DNA of 64,000 nucleotides from Hydractinia symbiolongicarpus (GCF_029227915.1 NC_079888.1:20440001-20504000), one strand, 5' to 3'. Shown: positions 26,071-40,735, counted from the first letter of the stretch. Made by a program: numbers and translations. The notes: a model not told the origin generated them from the letters alone.

Positions 26071-27564
26071 CTGTGACCTGATAAATGTGATAAAAAAGAC
26101 AATTGGACTCCAAGAAAAAACATCCTTCTTAATTTCACATGATTGCCGAAACTCAGCGATTACACTGGGCTCTGTGGTAGCGCTTCAATTAAGAATTAAG
26201 ATAAAAAAGTCATTTTTTTATTGCGGGACCAATCCTAGCCATTATCTCGCGCTGAAGAAATAGCGGCAGTTTCAAAAACTACATTTCATTGACTTTCTAA
26301 CGGTGTCAGTCCGTTTAAGTTACAGCGGTTGGGTCACATATTCGTACCAACATGTACTTAGCGATATTTTTCTGATATTACTAGGTTGCATCGCTTTTAA
26401 CAATGAAACGATTGACTGTGGGACTTAATTGAGCTATCTTTGGACTGTGACCTGATAAATGTGATAAATGAGACAATTGGACTCCAAGAAATAACATTCT
26501 TGTTAATTTGACGTGATTGCCGGAACTCAGCGATTACACTGGGCACTGTGGTAGCGTTTCATTTAAAACTTAAGATACAAAAAGTCATTTTTTTATTGTG
26601 GGACCAATCCTAGCCGTTATCGCGCGCTAAAGAAATAGCGACAGTTTCAAGAACTACATTTCATTGACTTTCTAACGGTGTCAGTCCGTTTGAGTTACAA
26701 CGGTTGGGTCACATATTCGTACCAACATGTATTTAGCGATATTTTTCTGATATTACTAGGTTGCATCGCTTTTAACTATGAAACGATTGACTGTGGGACT
26801 TAATTAAGCTAACTTTGGACTGTCACCTGATAAATGTGATAAATAAGACAATTGTACTCCAAGAAATAACATTCTTGTTAATTTGACGTGATTGCCGGAA
26901 CTCAGCGATTACACTGGGCTCTGTGGTAGCGCTTCATTTAAGAATTAAGATAAAAAGTCATTTTTTTACTGTGGGACCAATCCTAGACGTTATCGCGCGC
27001 TGAGGAAATAGCGACAGTTTCAAAAACTACATTTCATTGTCTTTCTAACGGTGTCAGTCCGTTTGAGTTTCAACGGTTGTGTCACATATTCGTACCAACA
27101 TGTATTTAGCGATATTTTTTTTATATTACTAGGTTGCATCGCTTTTAACAATGAAACAATTGACTGTGGGACTTAATTGAACTAACTTTGGACTGTGACC
27201 TGATAAATGTGAAAAATGAGATAATTGGACTCTAAGAAATAACATTCTTCATAATTTGACGTGATTGCCGGAACTCAGCGATTACACTGGCCGCTGGGGT
27301 AGCGCTTCATTTAAAGGTTTAGATAAATAAGTCATTTTTTACTGTGGGACCAATCCTATCCGTTTTCGCGCGCTGAAGAAATAGCTACAGTTTCAAAAAC
27401 TACATTTCATTGACTTTCTAACGGTGTCAGTCTCTTTCACTTACAACGGTTTGGTCACAAATACGTACCAACATGTATTTAGCGATATTTTTCTGATATT
27501 ACTAGGTTGCGTCGCTTTTAGCTATGAAACGTTGACTGTAGGACTTAATTGAACTAACTTTGGA
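26071..27564. repeat. 4-monomer tandem unit, copy 2 (~1493 bp)
   Basis: Second copy, with its start marked by the GATAAAAAAGAC variant (24596 and 26089). The divergent fourth monomer already has the CTTTCACTTAC form here, against CTTTAACTTAC in copy 1. Its last monomer overlaps the start of the 6-monomer unit. Confidence 0.88.
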
Positions 27565-29519
27565 CTGTGACCTGATAAATGTGATAAATGAGACAATTGG
27601 ACACCAAGAAATAACATTCTTCTTAATTTGACGTGATTGCCGGAACTCAGCGATTACACTGGGCTCTGTGGTAGCGCTTCATTTAAGAATTAAGATAAAA
27701 AGTCATTTTTTTATTGTGGGACCATTTCTAGCCAATATCTCGCGCTGAAGAAATAGCGACAGTTTCAAAAACTACATTTCATTGACTTTCTAACAGTGTC
27801 AGTCCGTTTGAGTAACAACGGTTGGGTCACATATTAGTACCAACATGTATTTAGCGATATTTTTTGATATTACTAGGTTGCATCGCTTTTAACAATGAAA
27901 CGTTGACTGTGGGACTTAATTGAACTAACTTTGGACTGTGACCTGATAAATGTGATAAATGAGGCAATTGGACACCAAGAAATAACATTCTTCTTAATTT
28001 GACATGATTGCCGAAACTCAGCGATTACACTGGGCTCTGTGGTAGCGCTTCATTTAAGAACTAAGTTAAAAAAAGTCGTTTTTTTATTGTGGGACCAATC
28101 CTAGACGTTATCGCGCGCTGAGGAAATAGCGACAGTTTCAAAAACTACATTTCATTGTCTTTCTAACGGTGTCAGTCCGTTTGAGTTTCAACGGTTGTGT
28201 CACATATTCGTACCAACATGTATTTAGCGATATTTTTTTTATATTACTAGGTTGCATCGCTTTTAACAATGAAACAATTGACTGTGGGACTTAATTGAAC
28301 TAACTTTGGACTGTGACCTGATAAATGTGAAAAATGAGATAATTGGACTCTAAGAAATAACATTCTTCATAATTTGACGTGATTGCCGGAACTCAGCGAT
28401 TACACTGGCCGCTGGGGTAGCGCTTCATTTAAAGGTTTAGATAAATAAGTCATTTTTTACTGTGGGACCAATCCTATCCGTTTTCGCGCGCTGAAGAAAT
28501 AGCTACAGTTTCAAAAACTACATTTCATTGACTTTCTAACGGTGTCAGTCTCTTTCACTTACAACGGTTTGGTCACAAATACGTACCAACATGTATTTAG
28601 CGATATTTTTCTGATATTACTAGGTTGCGTCGCTTTTAGCTATGAAACGATTGACTGTGGGACTTAATTGAACTAACTTTGGACTGTGACCTGATAAATG
28701 TGATAAATGAGACAATTGGACTCCCAGAAATAACATTCTTGTTAATTTGACGTGATTGCCGGAACTCAGCGATTACACTGGGCACTGTGGTAGCAGTTCA
28801 TTTAAAAATTAAGCAAAAAAAAGTCATTTTTTTACTGTGGGACCTATCCTAGCCGTTAGCGCGCGTTGAAGAAAAAGCGACAGTTTCAAAAACTACATTT
28901 CATTGAATTTCTAACGGTGCCAGTCCGTTTGAGTTACAACGGTTGGGTCACATTTCGTACCAACATTTATTTAGCGATATTTTTTCTGATATTACCAGGT
29001 TGCATCGTTTTTAACTATGAAACGTTGACTGTGGGACTTAATTGAACTAACTTTGGACTGTGACCGGATAAATGTGATAAATGAGACAATTGGACACCAA
29101 GAAATAACATTCTTCTTAATTTGACATGATTGACGAAACTCAGCGATTACACTGGGCTCTGTGGTAGCGCTTCATTTAAGAATTAAGTTAAAAAAAGTCG
29201 TTTTTTTATTGTGGGACCAATCCTAGACGTTATCGCGCGCTGAGGAAATAGCGACAGTTTCAAAAACTACATTTCATTGTCTTTCTAACGGTGTCAGTCC
29301 GTTTGAGTTTCAACGGTTGTGTCACATATTCGTACCAACATGTATTTAGCGATTTTCTTTTTATATTACTAGGTTGCATCGCTTTTAACAATGAAACAAT
29401 TGACTGTGGGACTTAATTGAACTAACTTTAGACTGTGACCTGATAAATGTGAAAAATGAGATAATTGGACTCCAAGAAATAACATTCTTCATAATTTGAC
29501 GTGATTGCCGGAACTCAGC
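27280..29519. repeat. 6-monomer tandem unit, copy 1 (2240 bp)
   Basis: Anchors 27465, 27837, 28210, 28583, 28957 and 29332 recur exactly 2240 bp later. Copies share the 2-bp deletion GTCACATTTCGTACC (28949 and 31189) and ATTGACGAAACTC (about 29130 and 31370). Confidence 0.92.
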
Positions 29520-31759
29520 GATTACACTGGCCGCTGGGGTAGCGCTTCATTTAAGGGTTTAGATAAATAAGTCATTTTTTACTGTGGGACCAATCCTATC
29601 CGTTTTCGCGCGCTGAAGAAATAGCTACAGTTTCAAAAACTACATTTCATTGACTTTCTAACGGTGTCAGTCTCTTTCACTTACAACGGTTTGGTCACAA
29701 ATACGTACCAACATGTATTTAGCGATATTTTTCTGATATTACTAGGTTGCGTCGCTTTTAGCTATGAAACGTTGACTGTAGGACTTAATTGAACTAACTT
29801 TGGACTGTGACCTGATAAATGTGATAAATGAGACAATTGGACACCAAGAAATAACATTCTTCTTAATTTGACGTGATTGCCGGAACTCAGCGATTACACT
29901 GGGCTCTGTGGTAGCGCTTCATTTAAGAATTAAGATAAAAAGTCATTTTTTTATTGTGGGACCATTTCTAGCCAATATCTCGCGCTGAAGAAATAGCGAC
30001 AGTTTCAAAAACTACATTTCATTGACTTTCTAACAGTGTCAGTCCGTTTGAGTAACAACGGTTGGGTCACATATTAGTACCAACATGTATTTAGCGATAT
30101 TTTTTGATATTACTAGGTTGCATCGCTTTTAACAATGAAACGTTGACTGTGGGACTTAATTAAACTAACTTTGGACTGTGACCTGATAAATGTGATAAAT
30201 GAGGCAATTGGACACCAAGAAATAACATTCTTCTTAATTTGACATGATTGCCGAAACTCAGCGATTACACTGGGCTCTGTGGTAGCGCTTCATTTAAGAA
30301 CTAAGTTAAAAAAAGTCGTTTTTTTATTGTGGGACCAATCCTAGACGTTATCGCGCGCTGAGGAAATAGCGACAGTTTCAAAAACTACATTTCATTGTCT
30401 TTCTAACGGTGTCAGTCCGTTTGAGTTTCAACGGTTGTGTCACATATTCGTACCAACATGTATTTAGCGATATTTTTTTTATATTACTAGGTTGCATCGC
30501 TTTTAACAATGAAACAATTGACTGTGGGACTTAATTGAACTAACTTTGGACTGTGACCTGATAAATGTGAAAAATGAGATAATTGGACTCTAAGAAATAA
30601 CATTCTTCATAATTTGACGTGATTGCCGGAACTCAGCGATTACACTGGCCGCTGGGGTAGCGCTTCATTTAAATGTTTAGATAAATAAGTCATTTTTTAC
30701 TGTGGGACCAATCCTATCCGTTTTCGCGCGCTGAAGAAATAGCTACAGTTTCAAAAACTACATTTCATTGACTTTCTAACGGTGTCAGTCTCTTTCACTT
30801 ACAACGGTTTGGTCACAAATACGTACCAACATGTATTTACCGATAGTTTTCTGATATTACTAGGTTGCGTCGCTTTTAGCTATGAAACGATTGACTGTGG
30901 GACTTAATTGAACTAACTTTGGACTGTGACCTGATAAATGTGATAAATGAGACAATTGGACTCCCAGAAATAACATTCTTGTTAATTTGACGTAATTGCC
31001 GGAACTCAGCGATTACACTGGGCACTGTGGTAGCAGTTCATTTAAAAATTAAGCAAAAAAAAGTCATTTTTTTACTGTGGGACCTATCCTAGCCGTTAGC
31101 GCGCGTTGAAGAAAAAGCGACAGTTTCAAAAACTACATTTCATTGACTTTGTAACGGTGCCAGTCCGTTTGAGTTACAACGGTTGGGTCACATTTCGTAC
31201 CAACATTTATTTAGCGATATTTTTTCTGATATTACCAGGTTGCATCGTTTTTAACTATGAAACGTTGACTGTGGGACTTAATTGAACTAACTTTGGACTG
31301 TGACCGGATAAATGTGATAAATGAGACAATTGGACACCAAGAAATAACATTCTTCTTAATTTGACATGATTGACGAAACTCAGCGATTACACTGGGCTCT
31401 GTGGTAGCGCTTCATTTAAGAATTAAGTTAAAAAAAGTCGTTTTTTTATTGTGGGACCAATCCTAGACGTTATCGCGCGCTGAGGAAATAGCGACAGTTT
31501 CAAAAACTACATTTCATTGTCTTTCTAACGGTGTCAGTCCGTTTGAGTTTCAACGGTTGTGTCACATATTCGTACCAACATGTATTTAGCGATTTTCTTT
31601 TTATATTACTAGGTTGCATCGCTTTTAACAATGAAACAATTGACTGTGGGACTTAATTGAACTAACTTTAGACTGTGACCTGATAAATGTGAAAAATGAG
31701 ATAATTGGACTCCAAGAAATAACATTCTTCATAATTTGACGTGATTGCCGGAACTCAGC
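29520..31759. repeat. 6-monomer tandem unit, copy 2 (2240 bp)
   Basis: Anchors 29705, 30077, 30450, 30823, 31197 and 31572. It ends where ATTACACTGGGCTCTG (about 31760) replaces the ATTACACTGGCCGCTG seen at the corresponding place near 29520. Confidence 0.92.
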
Positions 31760-33916
31760 GATTACACTGGGCTCTGTGGTAGCGCTTCATTTAAGAATTA
31801 AGATAAAAAGTCATTTTTTTATTGTGGGACCATTTCTAGCCAATATTTCGCGCTGAAGAAATAGCGACAGTTTCAAAAACTACATTTCATTGACTTTCTA
31901 ACAGTGTCAGTCCGTTTGAGTAACAACGGTTGAGTCACATATTAGTACCAACATGTATTTAGCGATATTTTTTTGATATTACTAGGTTGCATCGCTTTTA
32001 ACAATGAAACGTTGACTGTGGGACTTAATTGAACTAACTTTGGACTGTGACCTGATAAATGTGATAAATGAGACAATTGGACTCCAAGAAATAACATTCT
32101 TGTTAATTTGACGTGATTGCCGGAACTCAGCGATTACACTGGGCACTGTGGTAGCAGTTCATTTAAAAATTAAGCAAAAAAAAGTCATTTTTTTACTGTG
32201 GGACCTATCCTAGCCGTTAGCGCGCGTTGAAGAAAAAGCGACAGTTTCAAAAACTACATTTCATTGACTTTCTAACGGTGCCAGTCCGTTTGAGTTACAA
32301 TGGTTGGGTCACATATTCGTACCAACATTTATTTAGCGATATTTTTTCTGATATTACCAGGTTGCATCGTTTTTAACTATGAAACGTTGACTGTGGGACT
32401 TAATTGAACTAACTTTGGACTGTGACCTGATAAATGTGATAAATGAGACAATTGGACACCAAGAAATAACATTCTTCTTAATTTGACATGATTGCCGAAA
32501 CTCAGCGATTACACTGGGCTCTGTGGTAGCGCTTCATTTAAGAATTAAGTTAAAAAAAGTCGTTTTTTTATTGTGCGACCAATCTTAGACGTTATCGCGC
32601 GCTGAGGAAATAGCGACAGTTTCAAAAACTACATTTCATTGTCTTTCTAACGGTGTCAGTCCGTTTGAGTTTCAACGGTTGTGTCACATATTCGTACCAA
32701 CATGTATTTAGCGATATTTTTTTTATATTACTAGGTTGCATCGCTTTAAACAATGAAACAATTGACTGTGGGACTTAATTGAACTAACTTTGGACTGTGA
32801 CCTGATAAATGTGAAAAATGAGATAATTGGACTCCAAGAAATAACATTCTTCATAATTTGACGTGATTGCCGGAACTCAGCGAATACACTGGCCGCTGGG
32901 GTAGCGCTTCATTTAAGGGTTTAGATAAATAAGTCATTTTTTACTGTGGGACCAATCCTATCCGTTTTCGCGCGCTGAAGAAATAGCTACAGTTTCAAAA
33001 ACTACATTTCATTGACTTTCTAACGGTGTCAGTCTCTTTCACTTACAACGGTTTGGTCACAAATACGTACCAACATGTATTTAGCGATATTTTTCTGATA
33101 TTACTAGGTTGCGTCGCTTTTAGCTATGAAACGATTGACTGTGGGACTTAATTGAACTAACTTTGGACTGTGACCTGATAAATGTGATAAATGAGACAAT
33201 TGGACTCCAAGAAATACCATTCTTGTTAATTTGACGTGATTGCCGGAACTCAGCGATTACATTGGGCACTGTGGTAGCACTTCATTTAAAAATTAAGCAA
33301 AAAAAGTCATTTTTTTACTGTGGGACCTATCCTAGCCGTTAGCGCGCGTTGAAGAAAAAGCGACAGTTTCAAAAACTACATTTCATTGACTTTCTAACGG
33401 TGTCAGTCCGTTTGAGTTACAACGGTTGGGTCACATATTCGTACCAACATGTATTTAGCGATATTTTTCTAATATTACCAGGTTGCATCGTTTTTAACTA
33501 TGAAACGTTGACTGTGGGACTTAATTGAACTAACTTTGGACTGTGACCTGATAAATGTGAAAAATGAGATAATTCGACTCCAAGAAATAACATTCTTCTT
33601 AAATTGACGTGATTGCCGGAACTCAGCGATTACACTGGCCGCTGGGGTAGCGCTTTATTTAAGGGTTTAGATAAATAAGTCATTTTTTACTGTGGGACCA
33701 ATCCTATCCGTTTTCGCGCGCTGAAGAAATAGCGACAGTTTCAAAAACTACATTTCATTGACTTTCTAACGGTGTCAGTCTCTTTCACTTACAACGGTTT
33801 GGTCACAAATACGTACCAACATGTATTTAGCGATATTTTTTTGATATTACTAGGTTGCGTCGCTTTTAGCTATGAAACGATTGACTGTGGGACGTAATTG
33901 AACTAACTTTGGACTG
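31760..33916. repeat. Monomers between the 6-monomer units and the first TCTCC unit
   Basis: Anchors at 31945, 32319, 32694, 33067, 33441 and 33813. They repeat the class order of the 6-monomer unit only loosely. Two divergent-class monomers lie at 33067 and 33813. Confidence 0.8.
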
Positions 33917-34839
33917 TCTCCTGATAAATGTGATAAGGGAGACAATTGGACTCCAAGAAATAACATTCTTGTTAACTTGACATGATTGCCAAAACTCAGC
34001 GATTACACTGGGCTCTGTGGTAGCGCTTCATTTAGGAATTAAGATAAAAAAAGTCATTTTTTTATTGTGGGACCAATCCTAGCCGTTATCGCGCGCTAAA
34101 GAAATAGCGACAGTTTCAAGAACTACATTTCATTGACTTTCTAACGGTGTCAGTCCGTTTGAGTTACAACGGTTGGGTCACATATTCGTACCAACATGTA
34201 TTTAGCGATATTTTTCTGATATTACCAGGTTGCATCGCTTTTAACTATGAAACGATTGACTGTGGGACTTAATTGAGCTAACTTTGGACTGTCACATGAA
34301 AAATGTGATAAATGAGACAATTGGACTCCAAGAAAAAACATTCTTCTTAATTTGACATGATTGCCGGAACTCAGCAATTACACTGGGCTTTGTGGTAGCG
34401 CTTCATTTAAGAATTAAGATAAAAAAGTCATTTTTTTATTGTGGGACCAATCCTACCCGTTATCGCGCGTTGAAGAAATAGCGACAGTTTCAAAAACTAC
34501 ATTTCATTGACTTTCTAACGGTGTCAGTCCGTTTGGGTTACAACGGTTGGGTAACATATTCGTACCAACATGTATTTAGCGATATTTTTCTGATATTACT
34601 AGGTTGCATGGCTTTTAACAATGAAACGATTGACTGTGGGACTTAATTGAGCTAACTTTGGACTGTCACCTGATAAATGTGATAAATGAGACAATTGGAC
34701 TCCAAGAAAAAACATTCTTCTTAATTTGAAATGATTGCCGGAACTCAGCGATTACACTGGGCTCTGTGGTAGCGCTTCATTTAAGAATTAAGATAAAAAA
34801 GTCATTTTTTTATTGTGGGACCAATCCTACCCGTTATCG

Positions 34840-35960
34840 CGCGCTGAAGAAATAGCGACAGTTTCAAAAACTACATTTCATTGACTTTCTAACGGTGTCA
34901 GTCCGTTTGAGTTACAACGGTTGGGTCACATATTCGTACCAACATGTTGTTAGCGATATTTTTCTGATATTACCAGGTTGCATCGCTTTTAACTATGAAA
35001 CGATTAACTGTGGGACTTAATTGAGCTAACTTTGGACTGTCACCTGATAAATGTGATAAATGAGACAATTGGACTCCAAGAAAAAACATTCTTCTTAATT
35101 TGAAATGATTGCCGGAACTCAGCGATTACACTGGGCTCTGTGGTAGCGCTTCATTTAAGAATTAAGATAAAAAAGTCATTTTTTTATTGTGGGACCAATC
35201 CTACCCGTTATCGCGCGCTGAAGAAATAGCGACAGTTTCAAAAACTACATTTCATTGACTTTCTAACGGTGTCAGTCCGTTTGGGTTACAACGGTTGGGT
35301 CACATATTCGTACCAACATGTATTTAGCGATATTTTTCTGATATTACTAGGTTGCATGGCTTTTAACAATGAAACGATTGACTGTGGGACTTAATTGAGC
35401 TAACTTTAGACTGTGACCTGATAAATGTGATAAATGAGACAATTGGACTCCAAGAAATAACATTCTTCTTAATTTCACGTGATTGCCGGAACTCAGCGAT
35501 TACACTGGGCTCTGTGGTAGCGCTTCATTTAAGAATTAAGATAAAAAAGTCATTTTTTTATTGCGTGACCAATCCTAGCAATTATCTCGCGCTGAAGAAA
35601 TAGCTACAGTTTCAAAAACTACATTTCATTGACTTTCTAACGGTGTCAGTCTCTTTCACTTACAACGGTTTGGTCACAAATACGTACCAACATGTATTTA
35701 GCGATATTTTTCTGATATTACTAGGTTGCGTCGCTTTTAGCTATGAAACGATTGACTGTGGGACTTAATTGAACTAACTTTGGACTGTGACCTGATAAAT
35801 GTGATAAGGGAGACAATTGGACTCCAAGAAATAACATTCTTCATAATTTGACGTGATTGCCGGAACTCAGCGATTACACTGGCCGCTGGGGTAGCGCTTC
35901 ATTTAAGGGTTTAGATAAATAAGTCATTTTTTACTGTGGGACCAATCCTATCCGTTTTCG
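34840..35960. repeat. 3-monomer tandem unit, copy 1 (1121 bp)
   Basis: Anchors 34936, 35310 and 35684 recur 1121 bp later. Both copies carry the unusual AACATGTTGTTAGCG (34941 and 36062), AATTTGAAATGATTG and ATCCTAGCAATTATCTCG. Confidence 0.85.
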
Positions 35961-37081
35961 CGCGCTGAAGAAATAGCGACAGTTTCAAAAACTACATTTC
36001 ATTGACTTTCTAACGGTGTCAGTCCGTTTGAGTTACAACGGTTGGGTCACATATTCGTACCAACATGTTGTTAGCGATATTTTTCTGATATTACCAGGTT
36101 GCATCGCTTTTAACTATGAAACGATTAACTGTGGGACTTAATTGAGCTAACTTTGGACTGTCACCTGATAAATGTGATAAATGAGACAATTGGACTCCAA
36201 GAAAAAACATTCTTCTTAATTTGAAATGATTGCCGGAACTCAGCGATTACACTGGGCTCTGTGGTAGCGCTTCATTTAAGAATTAAGATAAAAAAGTCAT
36301 TTTTTTATTGTGGGACCAATCCTACCCGTTATCGCGCGCTGAAGAAATAGCGACAGTTTCAAAAACTACATTTCATTGACTTTCTAACGGTGTCAGTCCG
36401 TTTGGGTTACAACGGTTGGGTCACATATTCGTACCAACATGTATTTAGCGATATTTTTCTGATATTACTAGGTTGCATGGCTTTTAACAATGAAACGATT
36501 GACTGTGGGACTTAATTGAGCTAACTTTAGACTGTGACCTGATAAATGTGATAAATGAGACAATTGGACTCCAAGAAATAACATTCTTCTTAATTTCACG
36601 TGATTGTCGGAACTCAGCGATTACACTGGGCTCTGTGGTAGCGCTTCATTTAAGAATTAAGATAAAAAAGTCATTTTTTTATTGCGGGACCAATCCTAGC
36701 AATTATCTCGCGCTGAAGAAATAGCTACAGTTTCAAAAACTACATTTCATTGACTTTCTAACGGTGTCAGTCTCTTTCACTTACAACGGTTTGGTCACAA
36801 ATACGTACCAACATGTATTTAGCGATATTTTTCTGATATTACTAGGTTGCGTCGCTTTTAGCTATGAAACGATTGACTGTGGGACTTAATTGAACTAACT
36901 TTGGACTGTGACCTGATAAATGTGATAAGGGAGACAATTGGACTCCAAGAAATAACATTCTTCATAATTTGACGTGATTGCCGGAACTCAGCGATTACAC
37001 TGGCCGCTGGGGTAGCGCTTCATTTAAGGGTTTAGATAAATAAGTCATTTTTTACTGTGGGAACAATCCTATCCGTTTTCG
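35961..37081. repeat. 3-monomer tandem unit, copy 2 (1121 bp)
   Basis: Anchors 36057, 36431 and 36805. The match to copy 1 ends by about 37142, where CAGTCTCTTTCAC replaces CAGTCCGTTTGAG. Confidence 0.85.
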
Positions 37082-37716
37082 CGCGCTGAAGAAATAGCGA
37101 CAGTTTCAAAAACTACATTTCATTGACTTTCTAACGGTGTCAGTCTCTTTCACTTACAACGGTTTGGTCACAAATACGTACCAACATGTATTTAGCGATA
37201 TTTTTCTGATATTACTAGGTTGCGTCGCTTTTAGCTATGAAACGATTGACTGTGGGACTTAATTGAGCTAACTTTGGACTGTCACCTGATAAATGTGATA
37301 AATGAGACAATTGGACTCCAAGAAAGAACATTCTTCTTAATTTGACATGATTGCCGAAACTCAGCGATTACACTGGGCTCTGTGGTAGCGCTTCATTTAA
37401 GAATTAAGTTAAAAAAAGTCGTTTTTTTATTGTGGGACCAATCCTAGACGTTATCGCGCGCTGAGGAAATAGCGACAGTTTCAAAAACTACATTTCATTG
37501 TCTTTCTAACGGTGTCAGTCCGTTTGAGTTTCAACGGTTGCGTCACATATTCGTACCAACATGTATTTAGCGATATTTTTCTGATATTACTAGGTTGCGT
37601 CGCTTTTAGCTATGAAACGATTGACTGTGGGACTTAATTGAACTAACTTTGGACGGTGACCTGATAAATGTGATAAGGGAGACAATTGGACTCCAAGAAA
37701 TAACATTCTTCATAAT

Positions 37717-40700
37717 TTGACGTGATTGCCGGAACTCAGCGATTACACTGGCCGCTGGGGTAGCGCTTCATTTAAGGGTTTTGATAAATAAGTCATTTTT
37801 TACTGTGGGACCAATCCTATCCGTTTTCGCGCGCTGAAGAAATAGCGACAGTTTCAAAAACTACATTTCATTGACTTTCTAACGGTGTCAGTCTCTTTCA
37901 CTTACAACGGTTTGGTCACAAATACGTACCAACATGTATTTAGCGATATTTTTCTGATATTACTAGGTTGCGTCGCTTTTAGCTATGAAACGATTGACTG
38001 TGGGACTTAATTGAGCTAACTTTGGACTGTCACCTGATAAATGTGATAAATGAGACAATTGGACTCCAAGAAAGAACATTCTTCTTAATTTGACATGATT
38101 GCCGAAACTCAGCGATTACACTGGGCTCTGTGGTAGCGCTTCATTTAAGAATTAAGTTAAAAAAAGTCGTTTTTTTATTGTGGGACCAATCCTAGACGTT
38201 ATCGCGCGCTGAGGAAATAGGGACAGTTTCAAAAACTACATTTCATTGTCTTTCTAACGGTGTCAGTCCGTTTGAGTTTCAACGGTTGTGTCACATATTC
38301 GTACCAACATGTATTTAGCGATATTTTTTTTATATTACTAGGTTGCATCGCTTTTAACAATGAAACAATTGACTGTGGGACTTAATTGAACTAACTTTGG
38401 ACTGTGACCTGATAAATGTGAAAAATGAGATAATTGGACTCCAAGAAATAACATTCTTCATAATTTGACGTGATTGCCGGAACTCAGCGATTACACTGGC
38501 CGCTGGGGTAGCGCTTCATTTAAGGGTTTAGATAAATAAGTCATTTTTTACTGTGGGACCAATCCTATCCGTTTTCGCGCGCTGAAAAAATAGCTACAGT
38601 TTCAAAAACTACATTTCATTGACTTTCTAACGGTGTCAGTCTCTTTCACTTACAACGGTTTGGTCACAAATACGTACCAACATGTATTTAGCGATATTTT
38701 TCTGATATTACTAGGTTGCGTCGCTTTTAGCTATGAAACGATTGACTGTGGGACTTAATTGAACTAACTTTGGACTGTGACCTGATAAATGTGATAAGGG
38801 AGACAATTGGACTCCAAGAAATAACATTCTTCATAATTTGACGTGATTGCCGGAACTCAGCGATTACACTGGCCACTGGGGTAGCGCTTCATTTAAGGGT
38901 TTAGATAAATAAGTCATTTTTTACTGTGGGACCAATCATATCCGTTTTCGCGCGCTGAAGAAATAGCGACAGTTTCAAAAACTACATTTCATTGACTTTC
39001 TAACGGTGTCAGTCTCTTTCACTTACAACGGTTTGGTCACAAATACGTACCAACATGTATTTAGCGATATTTTTCTGATATTACTAGGTTGCGTCGCTTT
39101 TAGCTATGAAACGATTGACTGTGGGACTTAATTGAACTAACTTTGGACTGTCTCCTGATAAATGTGATAAGGGAGACAATTGGACTCCAAGAAATAACAT
39201 TCTTGTTAACTTGACATGATTGCCGAAACTCAGCGATTACACTGGGCTCTGTGGTAGCGCTTCATTTAAGAATTAAGTTAAAAAAAGTCATTTTTTTATT
39301 GTGGGACCAATCCTAGCCGTTATCGCGCGCTAAAGAAATAGCGACAGTTTCAAGAACTACATTTCATTGACTTTCTAACGGTGTCAGTCCGTTTGAGTTA
39401 CAACGGTTGGGTCACATATTCGTACCAACATGTATTTAGCGATATTTTTCTGATATTACCAGGTTGCATCGCTTTTAACTATGAAACGATTGACTGTGGG
39501 ACTTAATTGAGCTAACTTTAGACTGTGACCTGATAAATGTGATAAATGAGACAATTGGACTCCAAAAAATAACATTCTTGTTAACTTGACGTGATTGCCG
39601 GAACTCAGCGATTACACTGGGCACTGTGGTAGCGCTTCATTTAATAATTAAGCTAAAAAAAGTCATTTTTTTATTGTGGGACCAATCCTAGCCATTATCG
39701 CGCGCTGAAGAAATAGCGACAGTTTCAAAAACTACATTTCATTGACTTTCTAACGGTGTCAGTCCGTTTGGGTTACAACGGTGGGGTAACATATTTGTAC
39801 CAACATGTATTTAGCGATATTTTTCTGATATTACTAGGTTGCATGGCTTTTAGCAATGAAACGATTGGCTGTGGGACTTAATTGAGCTAACTTTAGACTG
39901 TGACCTGATAAATGTGATAAATGAGACAATTGGACTCCAAGAATTAACATTCTTCTTAATTTAACGTGATTGCCGGAACTCAGCGATTACACTGGGCTCT
40001 GTGGTAGCGCTTCATTTAAGAATTAAGATAAAAAAGTCATTTTTTTATTGCGGGACCAATCCTAGCAATTATCTCGCGCTGAAGAAATAGCGGCAGTTTC
40101 AAAAACTACATTTCGTTGACTTTCTAACGGTGTCAGCCCGTTTGAGTTACAACAGTTGGGTCACATATTCGTACCAACATGTATTTAGCGATATTTTTCT
40201 GATATTACCAAGTTGCATCGCTTTTAACTATGAAACGATTGACTGTGGGACTTAATTGAGCTAACTTTGGACTGTCACCTGATAAATGTGATAAATGAGA
40301 CAATTGGACTCCAAGAAAGAACATTCTTCTTAATTTGACATGATTGCCGAAACTCAGCGATTACACTGGGCTCTGTGGTAGCGTTTCATTTAAGAATTAA
40401 GTTAAAAAAAGTCGTTTTTTTATTGTGGGACCAATCCTAGACGTTATCGCGCGCTGAGGAAATAGCGACAGTTTCAAAAACTACATTTCATTGTCTTTCT
40501 AACGGTGTCAGTCCGTTTGAGTTTCAACGGTTGTGTCACATATTCGTACCAACATGTATTTAGCGATATTTTTTTTATATTACTAGGTTGCATCGCTTTT
40601 AACAATGAAACAATTGACTGTGGGACTTAATTGAACTAACTTTGGACTGTGACCTGATAGATGTGAAAAATGAGATAATTGGACTCCAAGAAATAACATT

Positions 40701-40735
40701 CTTCATAATTTGACGTGATTCCCGGAACTCAGCGA
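37717..40735. repeat. 8-monomer segment, left copy of a 7205-bp-offset duplication
   Basis: Anchors 37926 to 40546 recur at 45131 to 47750, offset 7204-7205 bp. The shared rare variants GTGGGGTAACATATTTG (39782, altered to GTGGGATAAC in the right copy) and ATTCCCGG (40718 and 47925) support common descent. Confidence 0.85.

Larger units (their letters stand above)
33917..39150. repeat. Higher-order unit 1 (14 monomers)
   Basis: Bounded by GGACTGTCTCCTGATAAATG at 33911 and 39145. Anchors: 34188, 34562, 34936, 35310, 35684, 36057, 36431, 36805, 37178, 37553, 37926, 38301, 38674 and 39047. The first monomers carry GTCACATGAAAAATGTG (34291), a variant that returns at 52761 and in the copy 6354 bp further on. 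An internal 3-monomer duplication is listed separately. Confidence 0.8.

Noticed and set aside
29548-29562. AGGGTTTAG in the divergent monomers, resembling a plant-type telomere repeat
   Set aside because: Only 9 bases match, in single copies per monomer. Earlier forms of the same class read AAAGGTTTAG, so it arose by a point change in the satellite.
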